Shown here in pieces: positions 1 through 11,025 of a DNA stretch of 64,000 nt. Positions within the stretch are counted from its first letter, which is position 1. Each line of letters starts with the position of its first letter. A program made the translations under genes and the position numbers. Source of the stretch: Paraburkholderia phytofirmans OLGA172. Its GTDB lineage: Bacteria > Pseudomonadota > Gammaproteobacteria > Burkholderiales > Burkholderiaceae. The stretch spans positions 558,001 through 622,000 of the forward strand of contig NZ_CP014578.1 of assembly GCF_001634365.1 (NCBI RefSeq), given 5' to 3'. The notes under the pieces are model-generated. The model worked only from the letters and a program-made list of their open reading frames with translations, was not told where the DNA came from and made no database searches.

Positions 1-2309
1 GGCGTGCGCGGCACGGTCAGTTTGAGCGCCAGCGCGGCGGGCCCTTCGGCGCGCACTTTCTCGGCCGCATGTTTGGACATGGGGCCAAGCGAGCTTTCAT
101 CGACGTAGTCGAGCATGTCAGCAAGCGGTCCGCGGCCGTTGCCCGTGATGACGAGGTCCGACGCCTTGGTGCCGAGGTCGTCGATCCTGCCGTTCACCTT
201 GTTTAAAGCGACCCGCTTGTAATGGGCGCGGTCGATATCGAAGCGCAGCACGTTCTCTTTGAGTTCGAACACGCCGTCGATGCCATCCAGCGGCGGCCAC
301 ACGTTCGGTGTGCCGTTCTTCATCTTGCGCGGCGGGTACGGCGAAGGGTCGAACTTGCCGCCCTTGAACGGCGCGACGATATGGAAGATCCCGGCCTCCG
401 GGGCGCGGGAGTAAGGGAATTTGGTCAGATCGCCGTGTATTTCGATTGTCGCGCCGCGCGATATGCCGGCTTGCAGCCCATGGCCCAGGTAAATGCGCAG
501 CTTTTCGCCGATGCTGGTCGGCAGATAGCGGACGATGCGCGTAACCTGCGCGCGCTGGAAGTCGGCCTTCAGGTCGAGCGTGCCGCGCCCATGGCCTGGG
601 TTGCTGTAGTCGGCAGTGGCGGTGGCGTCAGCGTCCGCGTTCGAGATGCCGAAGTCGGCCAGCTTGACGGTGAAGGCACGGTGATTTTCGCCCGGCGCCT
701 TCGGTGTGATGGTCCAGTCTGCCCGGCCGTGCAGACGGTCGAGTGTCAGGCGCGGGTCGTCGAACACGCCCGGCAGCGTAATCGCGACGTTGGAGGTGTC
801 GAGCGTCGCGGTGCCGTGGTTTTCGTCGGCGTCGACCCTGCCCCACAGGTTTTCGATACCGGGAATGCCCGCGCGCGGGTGATTCAGCGGGGTGAGCCCC
901 GGCGGCGGTTCCTGCGCGGCGAAGCTGATGCCTTGCAGGTCGCCCTTGAAACGATAGCGCTCGATCGGCTCGGCGCCGCTTGGCCGGTGGTCGCTGCCCG
1001 CTTCGCCGGATTCGGGTTTGCCGCGTTCGACTTCGATCACATAGTTCGACACCATGCCGCGCGGATTGAAGCGCACCAGACTGTTCAGCAAGGGGCCCGG
1101 CAACGGCAGCGCCCGGCTGAATTCCGCGAGGATGCCCAGGTCGACGCGGTCGCCGCTGACGCTGACGAGTTGCCCGTGCTGCAGCGAGGCGGTCCGGTAG
1201 CGGCCGTCCAGCGTGGAGAGCGCGAGAGTGCGGGTGAGCGGCGTACCGTCGTCGAGCGGCGGCTGGCCGAGTTCGGCGTGCAAGTCGATCAGTTGCAGTG
1301 TGTAGTCGCCCTGGTCGGCCTCGAGACGCCACGAGAAATTGGCGATCGGCACGACCAGCTTGGGCTGGGTCGGGCGGACCCGCATCGCGACATCCGTGCC
1401 GGCCAGTTTCCCGCTCGCCGACTTCATATGGCCATCGGCGAAGTCGGCCCAGATCGCATTGTCGATGCGGCCGGCGAACATCTCGATCGGAAAATTGATG
1501 TAGCGCGCAAGGGTCGGCAGATCGACCGGACCGGTCGATATATAGACCCCTCCGGCCCAGTTGACCGGCTTGCCGATCGCGGAGAGCCGGGCGTGTTTGA
1601 AATGCGTGCGGAAGTCGATCGGCCCGTGCAGGACATGGCCGTCGGCGGGCGCTTGCAATGCGAGCCGGTGATCGTAGCCCTCGTTGAGAATCGCGATCCG
1701 GATGTCGTGCAGGGCGAGCTCCGGCGCGTCATGCTGGGCATCGCGCCAGCGCAGCACGCCGCCGCGCACCACGATCGCCTGCTGGCGCAGTAGCCACGTG
1801 GACAGGGTGTCGTTGCCGCTGTGCCGGGTCGGCACCGGCACGCCCGCCACCGAGATCACGCCGTCGCTGCTGCGCGACACTAGCACGTCGGGTTGATCGA
1901 CGATCAGGCTGGAAAGCGCGGGATGGAACTGCCAGAGCGACTTCCACGAGAGCGCGGCGGTGGCGTGCGGAATGGTCAGCGCCGCTTTGCCTTCAGGGTC
2001 GCGAATGACGATATCGGTGACGTCGAGGCCCGGCTGAAAGCCGCTCCAATGCGGCGCCAGCTTGCCGATGGTGAACTGGGTGTGCAGATTCTCGGAGACG
2101 GCGGCTTCAATGCGCGGCCGGAACGAGTCGATGTGCGGCAACAGGACGTAACGCAAACCGAGAAAAAGACCCGCCGCGATGAAATAGAAGGCGAGTGCGA
2201 GCGCCATCACCACATGGGATGTCCGATGCAGCACCACATGGGCGCTTCCGCTCGCGGGCCGGACCTGCCTGGTTTTGTGCGGGTCGGCGGATTCGTTTCG
2301 CTCGGACAT
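1..2309 (-). CDS. yhdP: YhdP-family AsmA-like envelope protein, C-terminus outside window
   Basis: Large inner-membrane-anchored periplasmic protein of the YhdP/AsmA-like group, which in E. coli family members bridges the envelope and helps move phospholipid to the outer membrane. The minus-strand frame is open from the window edge to 2309, giving about 769 N-terminal residues; the C-terminal part is missing only because the window starts here. The start chosen is ATG at 2309-2307 (MSERNESADPHKT). A hydrophobic segment at about residues 33-58 is the single N-terminal anchor, followed by a long beta-rich region typical of the family (for example SWRLEADQGDYTLQ). It is divergent from glnE, with about 205 bp between the two starts. 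Family known; exact role here inferred. Confidence 0.85.
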   Translation of the reverse strand, partial: MSERNESADPHKTRQVRPASGSAHVVLHRTSHVVMALALAFYFIAAGLFLGLRYVLLPHIDSFRPRIEAAVSENLHTQFTIGKLAPHWSGFQPGLDVTDIVIRDPEGKAALTIPHATAALSWKSLWQFHPALSSLIVDQPDVLVSRSSDGVISVAGVPVPTRHSGNDTLSTWLLRQQAIVVRGGVLRWRDAQHDAPELALHDIRIAILNEGYDHRLALQAPADGHVLHGPIDFRTHFKHARLSAIGKPVNWAGGVYISTGPVDLPTLARYINFPIEMFAGRIDNAIWADFADGHMKSASGKLAGTDVAMRVRPTQPKLVVPIANFSWRLEADQGDYTLQLIDLHAELGQPPLDDGTPLTRTLALSTLDGRYRTASLQHGQLVSVSGDRVDLGILAEFSRALPLPGPLLNSLVRFNPRGMVSNYVIEVERGKPESGEAGSDHRPSGAEPIERYRFKGDLQGISFAAQEPPPGLTPLNHPRAGIPGIENLWGRVDADENHGTATLDTSNVAITLPGVFDDPRLTLDRLHGRADWTITPKAPGENHRAFTVKLADFGISNADADATATADYSNPGHGRGTLDLKADFQRAQVTRIVRYLPTSIGEKLRIYLGHGLQAGISRGATIEIHGDLTKFPYSRAPEAGIFHIVAPFKGGKFDPSPYPPRKMKNGTPNVWPPLDGIDGVFELKENVLRFDIDRAHYKRVALNKVNGRIDDLGTKASDLVITGNGRGPLADMLDYVDESSLGPMSKHAAEKVRAEGPAALALKLTVPRT

Positions 2310-2516
2310 GCTGCAGCGGGTGGGCGTATGGTAGTTTTGCGAATTAACGACGAAATGTAACACACGAGAAAGCGTCGGCGGGCCTCCGGCAAACCCTTTC
2401 TGCATGCCGTCTCGCGACTTGCGCGAGGCCGCCGGGCCGCGCTTGGGCCCGCCTGGAACCGTGTGTTGCAGCAAACTGAACCACGCTGATCAAGCAACGA
2501 GCGAGCCAGACCCTTG

Positions 2517-5315
2517 ATGACTGATGCCACTCTCCTGAGTTCCAGCTATTCACACTACGCGGCGCGTGCCGCAGCGGCCCGTCCGCAAATCGTGGCGCAG
2601 GTGGCGGCGCTCGCGTCCGCGCCCCTCACACGCGAACGGATCGACGCGCGCTTCGACGCGCTGTGCGCCGAGGCAGCCGGCGCGCGAGGCGGCCCGTTGA
2701 GTGAGGATGCACTCAAACGGGCCTTGCGCCAGTTGCGCACGGAGGTATTTTGCGCCGTGATGGAGCGCGATCTGGCAGGCGAGGCGGATGTCGCCGAGGT
2801 CACCGGCGCGATGACCGATCTGGCGGAGACGTCGATCCAGCGTGCCTTGGCGGTCGTGTCCGCCGAACTCGAAACGCTTTACGGCGAACCACGGGGACCG
2901 CTGGGCGAGCGGCTCGCGCTCGGCGTGGTCGGGATGGGCAAGCTGGGCGGGCGCGAGTTGAACGTGTCGTCGGATATCGACCTGATCTTCGTCTATGAAG
3001 AAGACGGCGAGACTGCGGGCGGTCAGCGTTCGCCAATCGCGACGCAAGACTTTTTTACGCGTCTGGGAAAGCGCCTGATCGGCGCGCTGGCCGAGGTGAC
3101 CGCCGATGGTTACGTATTCCGGGTCGATATGCGTTTGCGGCCGAACGGCGATTCGGGGCCGCTCGTGTGCAGTCTCGGCATGCTCGAAGAGTATTTCTAC
3201 GTGCAGGGCCGCGAGTGGGAGCGCTATGCGTGGATCAAGGGGCGGCTCGTGTCCGAAGGCGCGAGCGAGGCGGCAGAGCGGCTGCAGAAGCAGCTCGACG
3301 CGATCGTCACGCCGTTCGTCTATCGACGTTATCTCGACTTCGGCGTGATCAGCGCGATTCGTGCGCTGCATTTGCAGATTCGCCAGGAAGCGCAGCGGCG
3401 CGCCTCGATGCGGCCCGACAAGGCTGACGACATCAAGCTGGGCCGCGGCGGCATTCGCGAAATCGAATTCAGCGCGCAGGTATTTCAGCTGATCCGGGGC
3501 GGCCAGGATGCCGGTTTCCGGGTGCGTCCGACGCTCGCCGTGTTGCGGCATGCGGCCACGCACGGGCTGCTCGATACCTCGGTCTGCGTGAAGCTTTCAC
3601 AGGCTTACCGCTTCCTGCGCGAACTCGAACACCGCCTGCAATACCGCAACGACGCGCAAACCCATGCGATGCCGGTCGATCCCGAGGAGCGTGCGGCGCT
3701 CGCGCGCGCCATGGGTTGCGACGACTATGCCGCGCTGATGCTCAAGCTCGACGCGCACCGCGAGTTCGTCGAACAGCAGTTCGACCAGATTTTCGCCGAC
3801 AAGGTGAGTGGCCGCGACGGCTGCGGCGCACCGGAAGACGGCGCGGCGGCGTGGGTCTGGAGCAGCGCGCTGGCCGACGACAGCGCTGACGAAGCGCTTG
3901 GCGCGCGCCTGATCGAACTGGGCGTGCCCGAGCCGGGCGAGCTGCTGGCGCGCTTGCGCGGGATATGGCAGTCGTCGCGTTACGCGGGGCTCGCCGAGCG
4001 TAGCCGGCAACGCTTCGACATCGTCGCGCAGCGGGCGCTGGAAGCCGCGCGTACGTTGGAGCCGCCCGAACGGCGCGGCGATACGGTCGCGCGTTTCTTC
4101 GACCTGCTCGAAGCCGTGAGCCGGCGCGGCGCGTACCTTGCGCTGCTGACGGAATACCCGCAGGCGCTGCATCGGGTGCTGTCGGTGCTGGGCGGTTCGC
4201 GCTGGGCCGCCGGCTATCTGATTCGTCACCCGCAATTGCTCGACGAGCTCCTCGATGACGAGGCGATGGACAGTCCGTTCGACTGGCCGGAATTCAAGCG
4301 CACCCTGCGTTTGCGTCTGGCCGCAGCGGACGGCGTCGAGCAACAGATGGATTTGCTGCGCCACGCGCACCAGGCCGAGGTGTTCCGTATCCTGCTGATC
4401 GATCTCGCCGGCAGGCTGAGTGTCGAGCATGTGAGCGACCGTCTGTCCGAACTCGCCGACGCCGTGCTCGACGTCACGCTCGAAGCCGTCTGGAACCAAT
4501 TGGCCAAACGCCACCGCGAGGTGCCGAAGTTTGCGGTGATCGCGTACGGCAAGCTGGGCGGCAAGGAGCTCGGTTACGCGTCCGACCTCGACGTCATTTT
4601 CCTCTACGACGATCCGGACGATGCCGCCGCCGACGTCTACGCCACCTACACCCGCCGCCTCATCACCTGGCTGACGACGGCGACCGGCGCGGGCACCTTG
4701 TTCGATGTCGATCTGCGGCTGCGGCCGAACGGCGAGTCGGGCCTGCTCGTCACCGATCTGGACGCGTTCCGCCGTTATCAACTGCGCGAAGGCGATGCCG
4801 CCAATACGGCGTGGGTGTGGGAGCATCAGGCCTTGAGCCGCGCGCGCTATTGCGCGGGCGATGCCGAAATTGGCGCGAAATTCGAGCAGATCCGCGAACA
4901 GGTGCTGACCACGCCGCGCGAAGCCGCGCCGCTCGCGAAGGAAATCATCGAGATGCGCGAGCGCGTCGAGGCAGGGCATCCGAACCATACGGCGCTGTTC
5001 GACCTGAAGCACGACCGCGGCGGCATGGTCGATATCGAATTCACCGTGCAGTACTGGGTGCTCCTGCATGCGGCGAGCGATCCTGAACTGATCCGCAATA
5101 CCGGCAACATCGCATTGCTGCGTGAGGTGTCACGGTTTGGCTTGATGAGTGAGGAGGAAGCGGAGACGGTCGGTGCGGCTTATCGGGTTTACCGGAAGTT
5201 GCAGCACCAGCTGCGGCTGGATGGGATGGAAAAGGCGCGGGTCGATCCGGCGCTGGTGGTGACTGAGTGTGAGGCGGTGTTGGGGCTTTGGGAGCGGGTG
5301 TTTGGCTGCGGCTGA
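2517..5315 (+). CDS. glnE: Bifunctional glutamine synthetase adenylyltransferase/adenylyl-removing enzyme
   Basis: Adds AMP to, and removes it from, glutamine synthetase in response to PII proteins, tuning nitrogen assimilation. The 932-residue length fits the family. Two related nucleotidyltransferase domains are visible: GMGKLGGRELNVSSDIDLIF near residue 139 (adenylyl-removing half) and AYGKLGGKELGYASDLDVIF near residue 676 (adenylyl-transferring half), each followed by the family's LRLRPNG(D/E)SG motif. ATG at 2517 is preferred over the in-frame TTG immediately before it. Divergent from yhdP, and followed by a short heptamer repeat and then convergent recN. Confidence 0.97.
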   Translation: MTDATLLSSSYSHYAARAAAARPQIVAQVAALASAPLTRERIDARFDALCAEAAGARGGPLSEDALKRALRQLRTEVFCAVMERDLAGEADVAEVTGAMTDLAETSIQRALAVVSAELETLYGEPRGPLGERLALGVVGMGKLGGRELNVSSDIDLIFVYEEDGETAGGQRSPIATQDFFTRLGKRLIGALAEVTADGYVFRVDMRLRPNGDSGPLVCSLGMLEEYFYVQGREWERYAWIKGRLVSEGASEAAERLQKQLDAIVTPFVYRRYLDFGVISAIRALHLQIRQEAQRRASMRPDKADDIKLGRGGIREIEFSAQVFQLIRGGQDAGFRVRPTLAVLRHAATHGLLDTSVCVKLSQAYRFLRELEHRLQYRNDAQTHAMPVDPEERAALARAMGCDDYAALMLKLDAHREFVEQQFDQIFADKVSGRDGCGAPEDGAAAWVWSSALADDSADEALGARLIELGVPEPGELLARLRGIWQSSRYAGLAERSRQRFDIVAQRALEAARTLEPPERRGDTVARFFDLLEAVSRRGAYLALLTEYPQALHRVLSVLGGSRWAAGYLIRHPQLLDELLDDEAMDSPFDWPEFKRTLRLRLAAADGVEQQMDLLRHAHQAEVFRILLIDLAGRLSVEHVSDRLSELADAVLDVTLEAVWNQLAKRHREVPKFAVIAYGKLGGKELGYASDLDVIFLYDDPDDAAADVYATYTRRLITWLTTATGAGTLFDVDLRLRPNGESGLLVTDLDAFRRYQLREGDAANTAWVWEHQALSRARYCAGDAEIGAKFEQIREQVLTTPREAAPLAKEIIEMRERVEAGHPNHTALFDLKHDRGGMVDIEFTVQYWVLLHAASDPELIRNTGNIALLREVSRFGLMSEEEAETVGAAYRVYRKLQHQLRLDGMEKARVDPALVVTECEAVLGLWERVFGCG

Positions 5316-5321
5316 AGGCGC

Positions 5322-5356
5322 CAGGTGTCAGGTGTCAGGTGTCAGGTGTCAGGTGT
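5322..5356. repeat. Five perfect tandem heptamers CAGGTGT
   Basis: Starting 7 bases after the glnE stop codon, the 7-mer CAGGTGT is repeated five times without error (35 bp), with a sixth partial copy (CAG) after it. It lies in the convergent gap between glnE and recN, so it does not alter a protein. A short perfect tandem repeat of this kind is prone to slippage and could vary between strains; no function is visible. Confidence 0.9.
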
Positions 5357-5444
5357 CAGAGGCGGGAGACGTTGCGCAAGTCGCGCTGGCCGCCGATCTT
5401 GCGTTGCATTCGCAGATAGCCGAGATGATTCCCAGCCCGAGTTC

Positions 5445-7115
5445 CTAGGCCGCCAGCATTTCCTTCGCGTGCTTGCGGGTGGTGGCGGTGATCTCCAGCC
5501 CGCCGAGCATCCGCGCGACTTCTTCGACGCGGCTCGCGCGGTCGAGCGAGGTCACGCTGCTGACCGTGCCGCCTTTGCCGTTGCCTGACTTCGCCACCTG
5601 GAAATGATGGTCGCCGCGCGCGGCGACCTGCGGCAAGTGCGTGACGCACAGCACCTGACGTGCTTGCCCCAGTTGATGCAGCAGCCGTCCAACCACTTCA
5701 GCGACGCCGCCGCCGATCCCCGTATCCACTTCGTCGAAGATCAGGGTCGGTGTCGGGCTCGCGGCGCTCGCAATGACAGCCAATGCAAGACTGATCCGCG
5801 CCAGTTCGCCACCTGAAGCAACCTTCGCGAGCGGCCGCAGCGGCACGCCGGCATGGCCGGCGACGCGGAATTCGATCTGCTCGAGCCCGTGTGCGCCGCC
5901 TTCCGGCAACTGCACCAGCGCCACTTCGAAGCTGCCGCCTTTCATTGACAGTTCCTGCATGCCGGTGGTCACTGCGGCGCCCAAGGCCTTGCCGGCCTTG
6001 GCGCGCGCCTTCGACAGTTTTTTCGCTTCGGTCAGGAAGGCTTCTTTGGCTTTGGCTTCCGCGGCGTGCAGGCTGTCGAGATCGGCTGCGGCGTCGAGGG
6101 CAGCAAGTTGCGCGCGACGCGCTTCGTGTTCTACCGGCAGTGTCTCCGGCTGCAAGCGGAACTTGCGTGCGGCCGAGTGCAGCGCGTCGAGACGCTTTTC
6201 GACCTGGGCGAGCCGGTCGGGATCCAGTTCGAGCTTCTGCGCGTAGTGGCTGAGCGAATAGGCCGCTTCCTGCAGCTGGATCTCGGCCGGCTCCAGCGCC
6301 GCCAGCACGTCGTTCAGCGCCGGGTCGATCTCAGCCAGGTCGCGCACCTTCGAGACGATCGAGGCGAGATGCGTGATCATCGCCTCGTCTGATTCGGACA
6401 GCGCGCCGAGCACACCTTGAACGCCGTCGATCAGATTGGCTGAATGCGACAGGCGCCGGTGCTCGGTGTTGACCTCTTCCCATTCGCCCGCTTGCGGCGA
6501 AAGTTTGTCCAGTTCGGCGAGCTGCCAGGCGAGCCGCTCGCGCTCCAGTTGCAGTTCGCGGTCGCGCGTTTGGGCATGCTCGACGGCCTGAACCTTTTCG
6601 CGCCACGACCGCCATGCACGCGTGACGGTTGCTGCGGCTTCCGTGAGGCCGGCATGGGTGTCGAACAGCTCGCGTTGCGCCTCCGGGCGCATCAGCAACT
6701 GGTGCGCATGCTGCCCGTGAATGTCCACTAACATCTCGCCGACTTCGCGCAACTGCGCGAGCGTCGCCGCCGTGCCGTTGATGAATGCCCGCGAGCGGCC
6801 GTTCGCATCCACCACGCGACGCAGCATCACGGTGCCGCCATGATGGCCGTCGTCGGCGGGCGTGCCGAGCGCCTGCTCGTCGAGCCATTGCTCGACTTGC
6901 GCATGCGTCTCGAACTCCGCAGTGATGTCGGCGCGGCTCTCGCCGGTGCGCACCACGCTTGCATCGGCGCGGGCGCCGAGCGCGAGGGCCAGCGCGTCGA
7001 TCAGGATCGACTTGCCGGCGCCGGTTTCGCCTGAAAAAACGGTAAAGCCGCTGTCGAATTCGAGATCGAGCGCGGCGACGATGACGAAGTCGCGTATCGA
7101 GAGGTGGCGAAGCAT
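5445..7115 (-). CDS. recN: DNA repair protein RecN
   Basis: SMC-like ATPase acting early in recombinational repair of double-strand breaks in the cytoplasm. 556 residues, normal for RecN. Walker A GETGAGKS is at residues 29-36, the middle is rich in Glu/Gln/Ala/Leu as expected for the coiled coil, and the C-terminal half carries VASGGELARISLAL (ABC signature region) and LIFDEVDTGIGG (Walker B and D-loop). Start ATG at 7115 gives MLRHLSIRDFVIV, the usual RecN N-terminus. It follows nadK on the same strand with a gap of about 100 bp, an arrangement common in proteobacteria. No LexA box was recognised upstream by eye. Confidence 0.97.
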   Translation of the reverse strand: MLRHLSIRDFVIVAALDLEFDSGFTVFSGETGAGKSILIDALALALGARADASVVRTGESRADITAEFETHAQVEQWLDEQALGTPADDGHHGGTVMLRRVVDANGRSRAFINGTAATLAQLREVGEMLVDIHGQHAHQLLMRPEAQRELFDTHAGLTEAAATVTRAWRSWREKVQAVEHAQTRDRELQLERERLAWQLAELDKLSPQAGEWEEVNTEHRRLSHSANLIDGVQGVLGALSESDEAMITHLASIVSKVRDLAEIDPALNDVLAALEPAEIQLQEAAYSLSHYAQKLELDPDRLAQVEKRLDALHSAARKFRLQPETLPVEHEARRAQLAALDAAADLDSLHAAEAKAKEAFLTEAKKLSKARAKAGKALGAAVTTGMQELSMKGGSFEVALVQLPEGGAHGLEQIEFRVAGHAGVPLRPLAKVASGGELARISLALAVIASAASPTPTLIFDEVDTGIGGGVAEVVGRLLHQLGQARQVLCVTHLPQVAARGDHHFQVAKSGNGKGGTVSSVTSLDRASRVEEVARMLGGLEITATTRKHAKEMLAA

Positions 7116-7218
7116 GGAGGTCGTCTGATGAGCTTGATATTCAGGGTTCGGCAGTGGCGGCGTTCGCGTTCGGGGGGAGCGGCCTTCCGGCGTTCCAGTG
7201 TTCCGGCGTTCCGGCCGC

Positions 7219-8121
7219 TCAGGGCTTGGTATCTTCTTCGTGCGACGGGTATTCGTTCCAGTGCAGCTTCTTGCGCAGCGTGGTGTAGTGACTGTAGCCG
7301 ACCGGGTGCAGCATCGGCACCGTATGGCGCGAGCGGCGGACTTCGATCGTGTCGCCCAGTTCCAGCGAGGTGAACGACTGCATGTCGAAATTGACGTTCA
7401 CTTCGCGGCCCGAGACGATCTGGATGCTCACCTTCGAGTCGTCCGGCAGCACGATGGGCCGGTTCGACAGCGCATGCGGCGCGATCGGCACCAGCACGAT
7501 GCCTTGTAACTGCGGGTGCAGGATCGGCCCCTGCGAGGACAGCGCGTAGGCGGTCGAGCCCGTAGGCGTGGCGACGATCAGGCCGTCCGAGCGCTGGTTG
7601 TACATGAAACGGCCGTCCACCGAGACATGCAGTTCCGCCATCCCCGAGAAGCCGCTACGGTTGACCACCACGTCGTTGAAGGCAAGCGCGTGATAGATCG
7701 GATTGCCACCGCGCATGATCCGCGCTTCAAGCAGCATGCGCTCTTCGCGCTCGAAGTTTCCGGAGAGCATTTGCGGCACGATCTCGCGCATGTCGGAGAT
7801 CGGGATGTCGGTAATGAAGCCGAGCCGCCCGTGGTTGATGCCGATCAACGGCGTGCGGTAGGGCGCAAGCTGGCGGCCGATGCCCAGCATCGTGCCGTCG
7901 CCGCCCAGCACCACGGCTACGTCGGCACGCGCGCCGATCTCGGCGGGACGCAGCGCCGGATACTCGGTGATGCCGATTTCGGCGGCGGTGTCGGCTTCGA
8001 ACACGACCTCGAAGCCGCGCCTCGCGATGCACGAGGCGAGTTCGGTCAGTGGCTCGCCGATACCCGGCGTATTGTTGCGCCCGACGAGCGCGACGGTCTT
8101 GAACTGGCTGGTCACTTGCAT
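7219..8121 (-). CDS. nadK: NAD kinase
   Basis: Phosphorylates NAD to NADP in the cytoplasm. The signature GGDGTML is at residues 73-79, followed by [11 protein letters not shown] and [10 protein letters not shown], all diagnostic of the NadK/PpnK family. The frame is open up to 8259, but the 46 extra codons upstream look non-coding; ATG at 8121 ([15 protein letters not shown]) gives 300 residues, the usual length. It is divergent from hrcA across a gap of about 210 bp and lies upstream of recN. Confidence 0.96.
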   Translation of the reverse strand: MQVTSQFKTVALVGRNNTPGIGEPLTELASCIARRGFEVVFEADTAAEIGITEYPALRPAEIGARADVAVVLGGDGTMLGIGRQLAPYRTPLIGINHGRLGFITDIPISDMREIVPQMLSGNFEREERMLLEARIMRGGNPIYHALAFNDVVVNRSGFSGMAELHVSVDGRFMYNQRSDGLIVATPTGSTAYALSSQGPILHPQLQGIVLVPIAPHALSNRPIVLPDDSKVSIQIVSGREVNVNFDMQSFTSLELGDTIEVRRSRHTVPMLHPVGYSHYTTLRKKLHWNEYPSHEEDTKP

Positions 8122-8320
8122 GCCGGCATTACACCATAGGTAGGGCCTGAAAAAAACCGCAGACAGACCCGGTAGCAGGCCTGCGCAAGCGGGCTGCCAG
8201 CGCATTGGGCGATTATCGTTAGAATGGTGAAATCTTGATGACATGCGCCGCCCCGCCAATCGGTGGCGCGATAGTCAGGGGTTGCCGCCGTTAGCGCTCG
8301 CTGTAGACGCGTCATTGAGC

Positions 8321-8326
8321 TAAAAT
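8321..8326 (+). promoter_or_regulatory. Candidate -10 box for hrcA
   Basis: The hexamer TAAAAT ends 8 bases before the hrcA ATG. If used, the transcript would start almost at the start codon and be leaderless or nearly so. No convincing -35 partner was seen, so this is weak. Confidence 0.25.
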
Positions 8327-8334
8327 TTTCCGTC

Positions 8335-9354
8335 ATGTTAGATCCCCGCGCACAAACCCTCCTCAAAACGCTGATCGAGCGCTACATCGCCGAAGGTCAG
8401 CCGGTCGGCTCGCGCACGTTGTCGCGCTATTCCGGCCTCGAACTGAGTCCGGCGACGATCCGCAACGTGATGTCCGATCTCGAGGACCTGGGGCTCGTGA
8501 TCAGTCCGCATACTTCGGCGGGCCGCATTCCGACGCCGCGTGGCTACCGGCTGTTCGTCGATACCATGCTGACGGTGGAATCCGCCGCGGACGAAGAAGC
8601 GGTGATGCGCACCGTCAAAACTACGCTGCAGGCGGGTGAACCGCAGAAAATCGTCGCCGCGGCGGCCAGCGTGCTGTCCAACCTCTCGCAGTTCGCCGGT
8701 GTGGTGCTCACGCCGCGCCGCAGCCACGTTTTCAAGCAGATCGAATTCATGCGCCTGTCGGACAAGCGCATCCTGCTGATTATCGTGACGCCTGAGGGCG
8801 ACGTGCAGAACCGCATCATGGCGACCCAGCGGGACTTTTCGCCGTCGCAGCTGGTGGAGGCCTCCAATTACATCAACGCGCACTTCGCGGGCCTCTCGTT
8901 CGACGACGTGCGCCGCCGTCTGCGCGAAGAAATCGACGAATTGCGCGGCGATATGACCACGCTGATGCATGCCGCGGTCACGGCCAGCACGGATGAATCC
9001 GACACCGGTGAACACGTGCTGATTTCCGGCGAGCGCAACCTGCTCGAAGTCGCCGACCTGTCGTCGGACATGGCGCGCTTGCGCAAGCTGTTCGATGTGT
9101 TCGACCAAAAGACCAGTCTCCTTCAGTTGCTCGACGTGTCGAGTCACGCCGCGGGCGTGCAGATTTTCATTGGCGGCGAGTCGAATCTCGTGCCAATCGA
9201 GGAAATGAGCGTGGTGACCGCGCCTTATGAGGTGAACGGCAAGATTGTCGGCACGCTCGGCGTGATCGGGCCAACCCGCATGGCCTACAACCGCGTGATT
9301 CCGATTGTCGACATCACCGCGCGGCTGCTTTCCCTCACGCTTAGTCAGCAGTAA
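8335..9354 (+). CDS. hrcA: Heat-inducible transcription repressor HrcA
   Basis: Represses class I heat-shock genes by binding CIRCE operators and is kept active by GroEL. 339 residues. An N-terminal winged-helix domain is visible ([20 protein letters not shown]), followed by [20 protein letters not shown], a strongly conserved HrcA stretch, and the central and C-terminal ligand-like domain ending in [20 protein letters not shown]. The gene stands about 2.2 kb before grpE, but I see no CIRCE element in front of grpE, dnaK or hrcA itself; its likely targets (groESL) lie outside this window. Confidence 0.97.
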   Translation: MLDPRAQTLLKTLIERYIAEGQPVGSRTLSRYSGLELSPATIRNVMSDLEDLGLVISPHTSAGRIPTPRGYRLFVDTMLTVESAADEEAVMRTVKTTLQAGEPQKIVAAAASVLSNLSQFAGVVLTPRRSHVFKQIEFMRLSDKRILLIIVTPEGDVQNRIMATQRDFSPSQLVEASNYINAHFAGLSFDDVRRRLREEIDELRGDMTTLMHAAVTASTDESDTGEHVLISGERNLLEVADLSSDMARLRKLFDVFDQKTSLLQLLDVSSHAAGVQIFIGGESNLVPIEEMSVVTAPYEVNGKIVGTLGVIGPTRMAYNRVIPIVDITARLLSLTLSQQ

Positions 9355-9482
9355 CCGGCAGTAACTACCGGCCACTGCCGACTGTAGCACCTCATGCTGC
9401 AAATGATGCGCGACGGCGCGCGGCTTGCCAATTGGCCGAATGGCCAGGGGTCCATGGCGGACCTGGCAATGGACCGCGCCGC

Positions 9483-9488
9483 TATAAT
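9483..9488 (+). promoter_or_regulatory. Candidate -10 box for hemH
   Basis: A consensus TATAAT lies 50 bases before the hemH ATG in the hrcA-hemH gap. The -35 region is not consensus (CTGGCA at a short spacing is the best I see). Likely the hemH-hslR promoter, with moderate doubt. Confidence 0.4.
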
Positions 9489-9538
9489 GAATTCCACCTG
9501 AACCGACGTGCCGCCTAAAGCGGTTATCTCTGTTGCCT

Positions 9539-10609
9539 ATGCGCTTCGACCTCGAGCGGCCTTCACAGAACGCCACGTCACACCGTGTCGCCGTGCTGCT
9601 GATCAATCTCGGCACGCCCGACGCGCCGACGCCGCGTGCGGTCCGTCGCTATCTTGCGCAGTTCCTGTCCGATCCTCGGGTGGTCGAAATTCCGGCGCTG
9701 CTCTGGCAGGTGATCCTGCGGGTGTTGATTTTGCCGTCCCGCAGCCGTGCGTCAGCGAAGAAGTACGCGGCCGTGTGGATGCCGGAAGGCTCGCCGCTGC
9801 GTGTCTTCACGGAGAAGCAGGTAGAGGGTTTGCGCCATCTGCTGCAATTGAACGACTACACGGTGCTGGTCGACTACGCCATGCGCTACGGCACGCCCGG
9901 CATTCCGGCCATGCTGAACCAGCTGAAGCTGGCGGGCGCCGAGCGCGTGCTGCTGATGCCAATGTATCCGCAGTACTCGTCGTCAACCACGGCCACGGCC
10001 TTCGACGACGCCTTTTCGGCCCTCAAACGCATGCGCAATCAGCCGGAAGTCCGCACGGTGCGCCAGTACGCCGATCATCCGGCGTATATCGCCGCGCTCG
10101 CTGCTCAAGTGCATCACTATTGGCATCAGCATGGCCGGCCGGATTTCGCGGCGGGCGACAAGCTGGTGCTGAGTTTTCACGGCGTGCCCAAGCGCACGAT
10201 GGATCTCGGCGATCCGTACCACGAGCAATGCCAGCAGACCGGTGCGTTGTTGACGCAGGCGCTCGGATTGACGCAGGTGGAATGCCGCATCACGTTTCAG
10301 TCTCGCTTCGGCAAGGCCGAATGGCTGCAGCCGTACACCGCCCCCACGCTGAAGGAATTGGGCTCAGCGGGCGTGCGGCGCGCCGACGTTTTCTGTCCGG
10401 GCTTCATCGCCGATTGCCTTGAAACGATTGAAGAAATCGGCATGGAGGTGCGCGACGAGTTCCTGCAGGCGGGCGGCAAGGAGTTTCATCGGATTCCCTG
10501 TGTGAACGCCTCGCAGCCGTGGATCGCCGCGCTAGGCGAAATCGTCGCGCAGAATCTGCAGGGCTGGCCCGTGCAAGCGGTGCCGGTGCCGCACACGACC
10601 GGGGCTTAA
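9539..10609 (+). CDS. hemH: Ferrochelatase
   Basis: Inserts Fe(II) into protoporphyrin IX, the last step of protoheme synthesis. 356 residues. Visible family motifs are [15 protein letters not shown] near the N-terminus, the histidine-containing [30 protein letters not shown] and [19 protein letters not shown] at 9539 is preferred to the in-frame TTG six bases upstream. hslR starts 8 bp after the hemH stop, so the two are probably co-transcribed. Confidence 0.97.
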   Translation: MRFDLERPSQNATSHRVAVLLINLGTPDAPTPRAVRRYLAQFLSDPRVVEIPALLWQVILRVLILPSRSRASAKKYAAVWMPEGSPLRVFTEKQVEGLRHLLQLNDYTVLVDYAMRYGTPGIPAMLNQLKLAGAERVLLMPMYPQYSSSTTATAFDDAFSALKRMRNQPEVRTVRQYADHPAYIAALAAQVHHYWHQHGRPDFAAGDKLVLSFHGVPKRTMDLGDPYHEQCQQTGALLTQALGLTQVECRITFQSRFGKAEWLQPYTAPTLKELGSAGVRRADVFCPGFIADCLETIEEIGMEVRDEFLQAGGKEFHRIPCVNASQPWIAALGEIVAQNLQGWPVQAVPVPHTTGA

Positions 10610-10617
10610 GCAGGCTT

Positions 10618-10996
<379 letters not shown>

Positions 10997-11025
<29 letters not shown>

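Noticed and set aside
222..1793. Plus-strand frame of 523 codons over yhdP
   Set aside because: Arg/Val-rich antisense product of a high-GC gene; the minus strand reads a clear YhdP-family protein through the same region.
8291..8323. CIRCE-like TTAGCGCTC...GAGCTAA before hrcA
   Set aside because: The spacer is 17 bases, not 9, and the right arm is shortened and mismatched, so it does not fit TTAGCACTC-N9-GAGTGCTAA.
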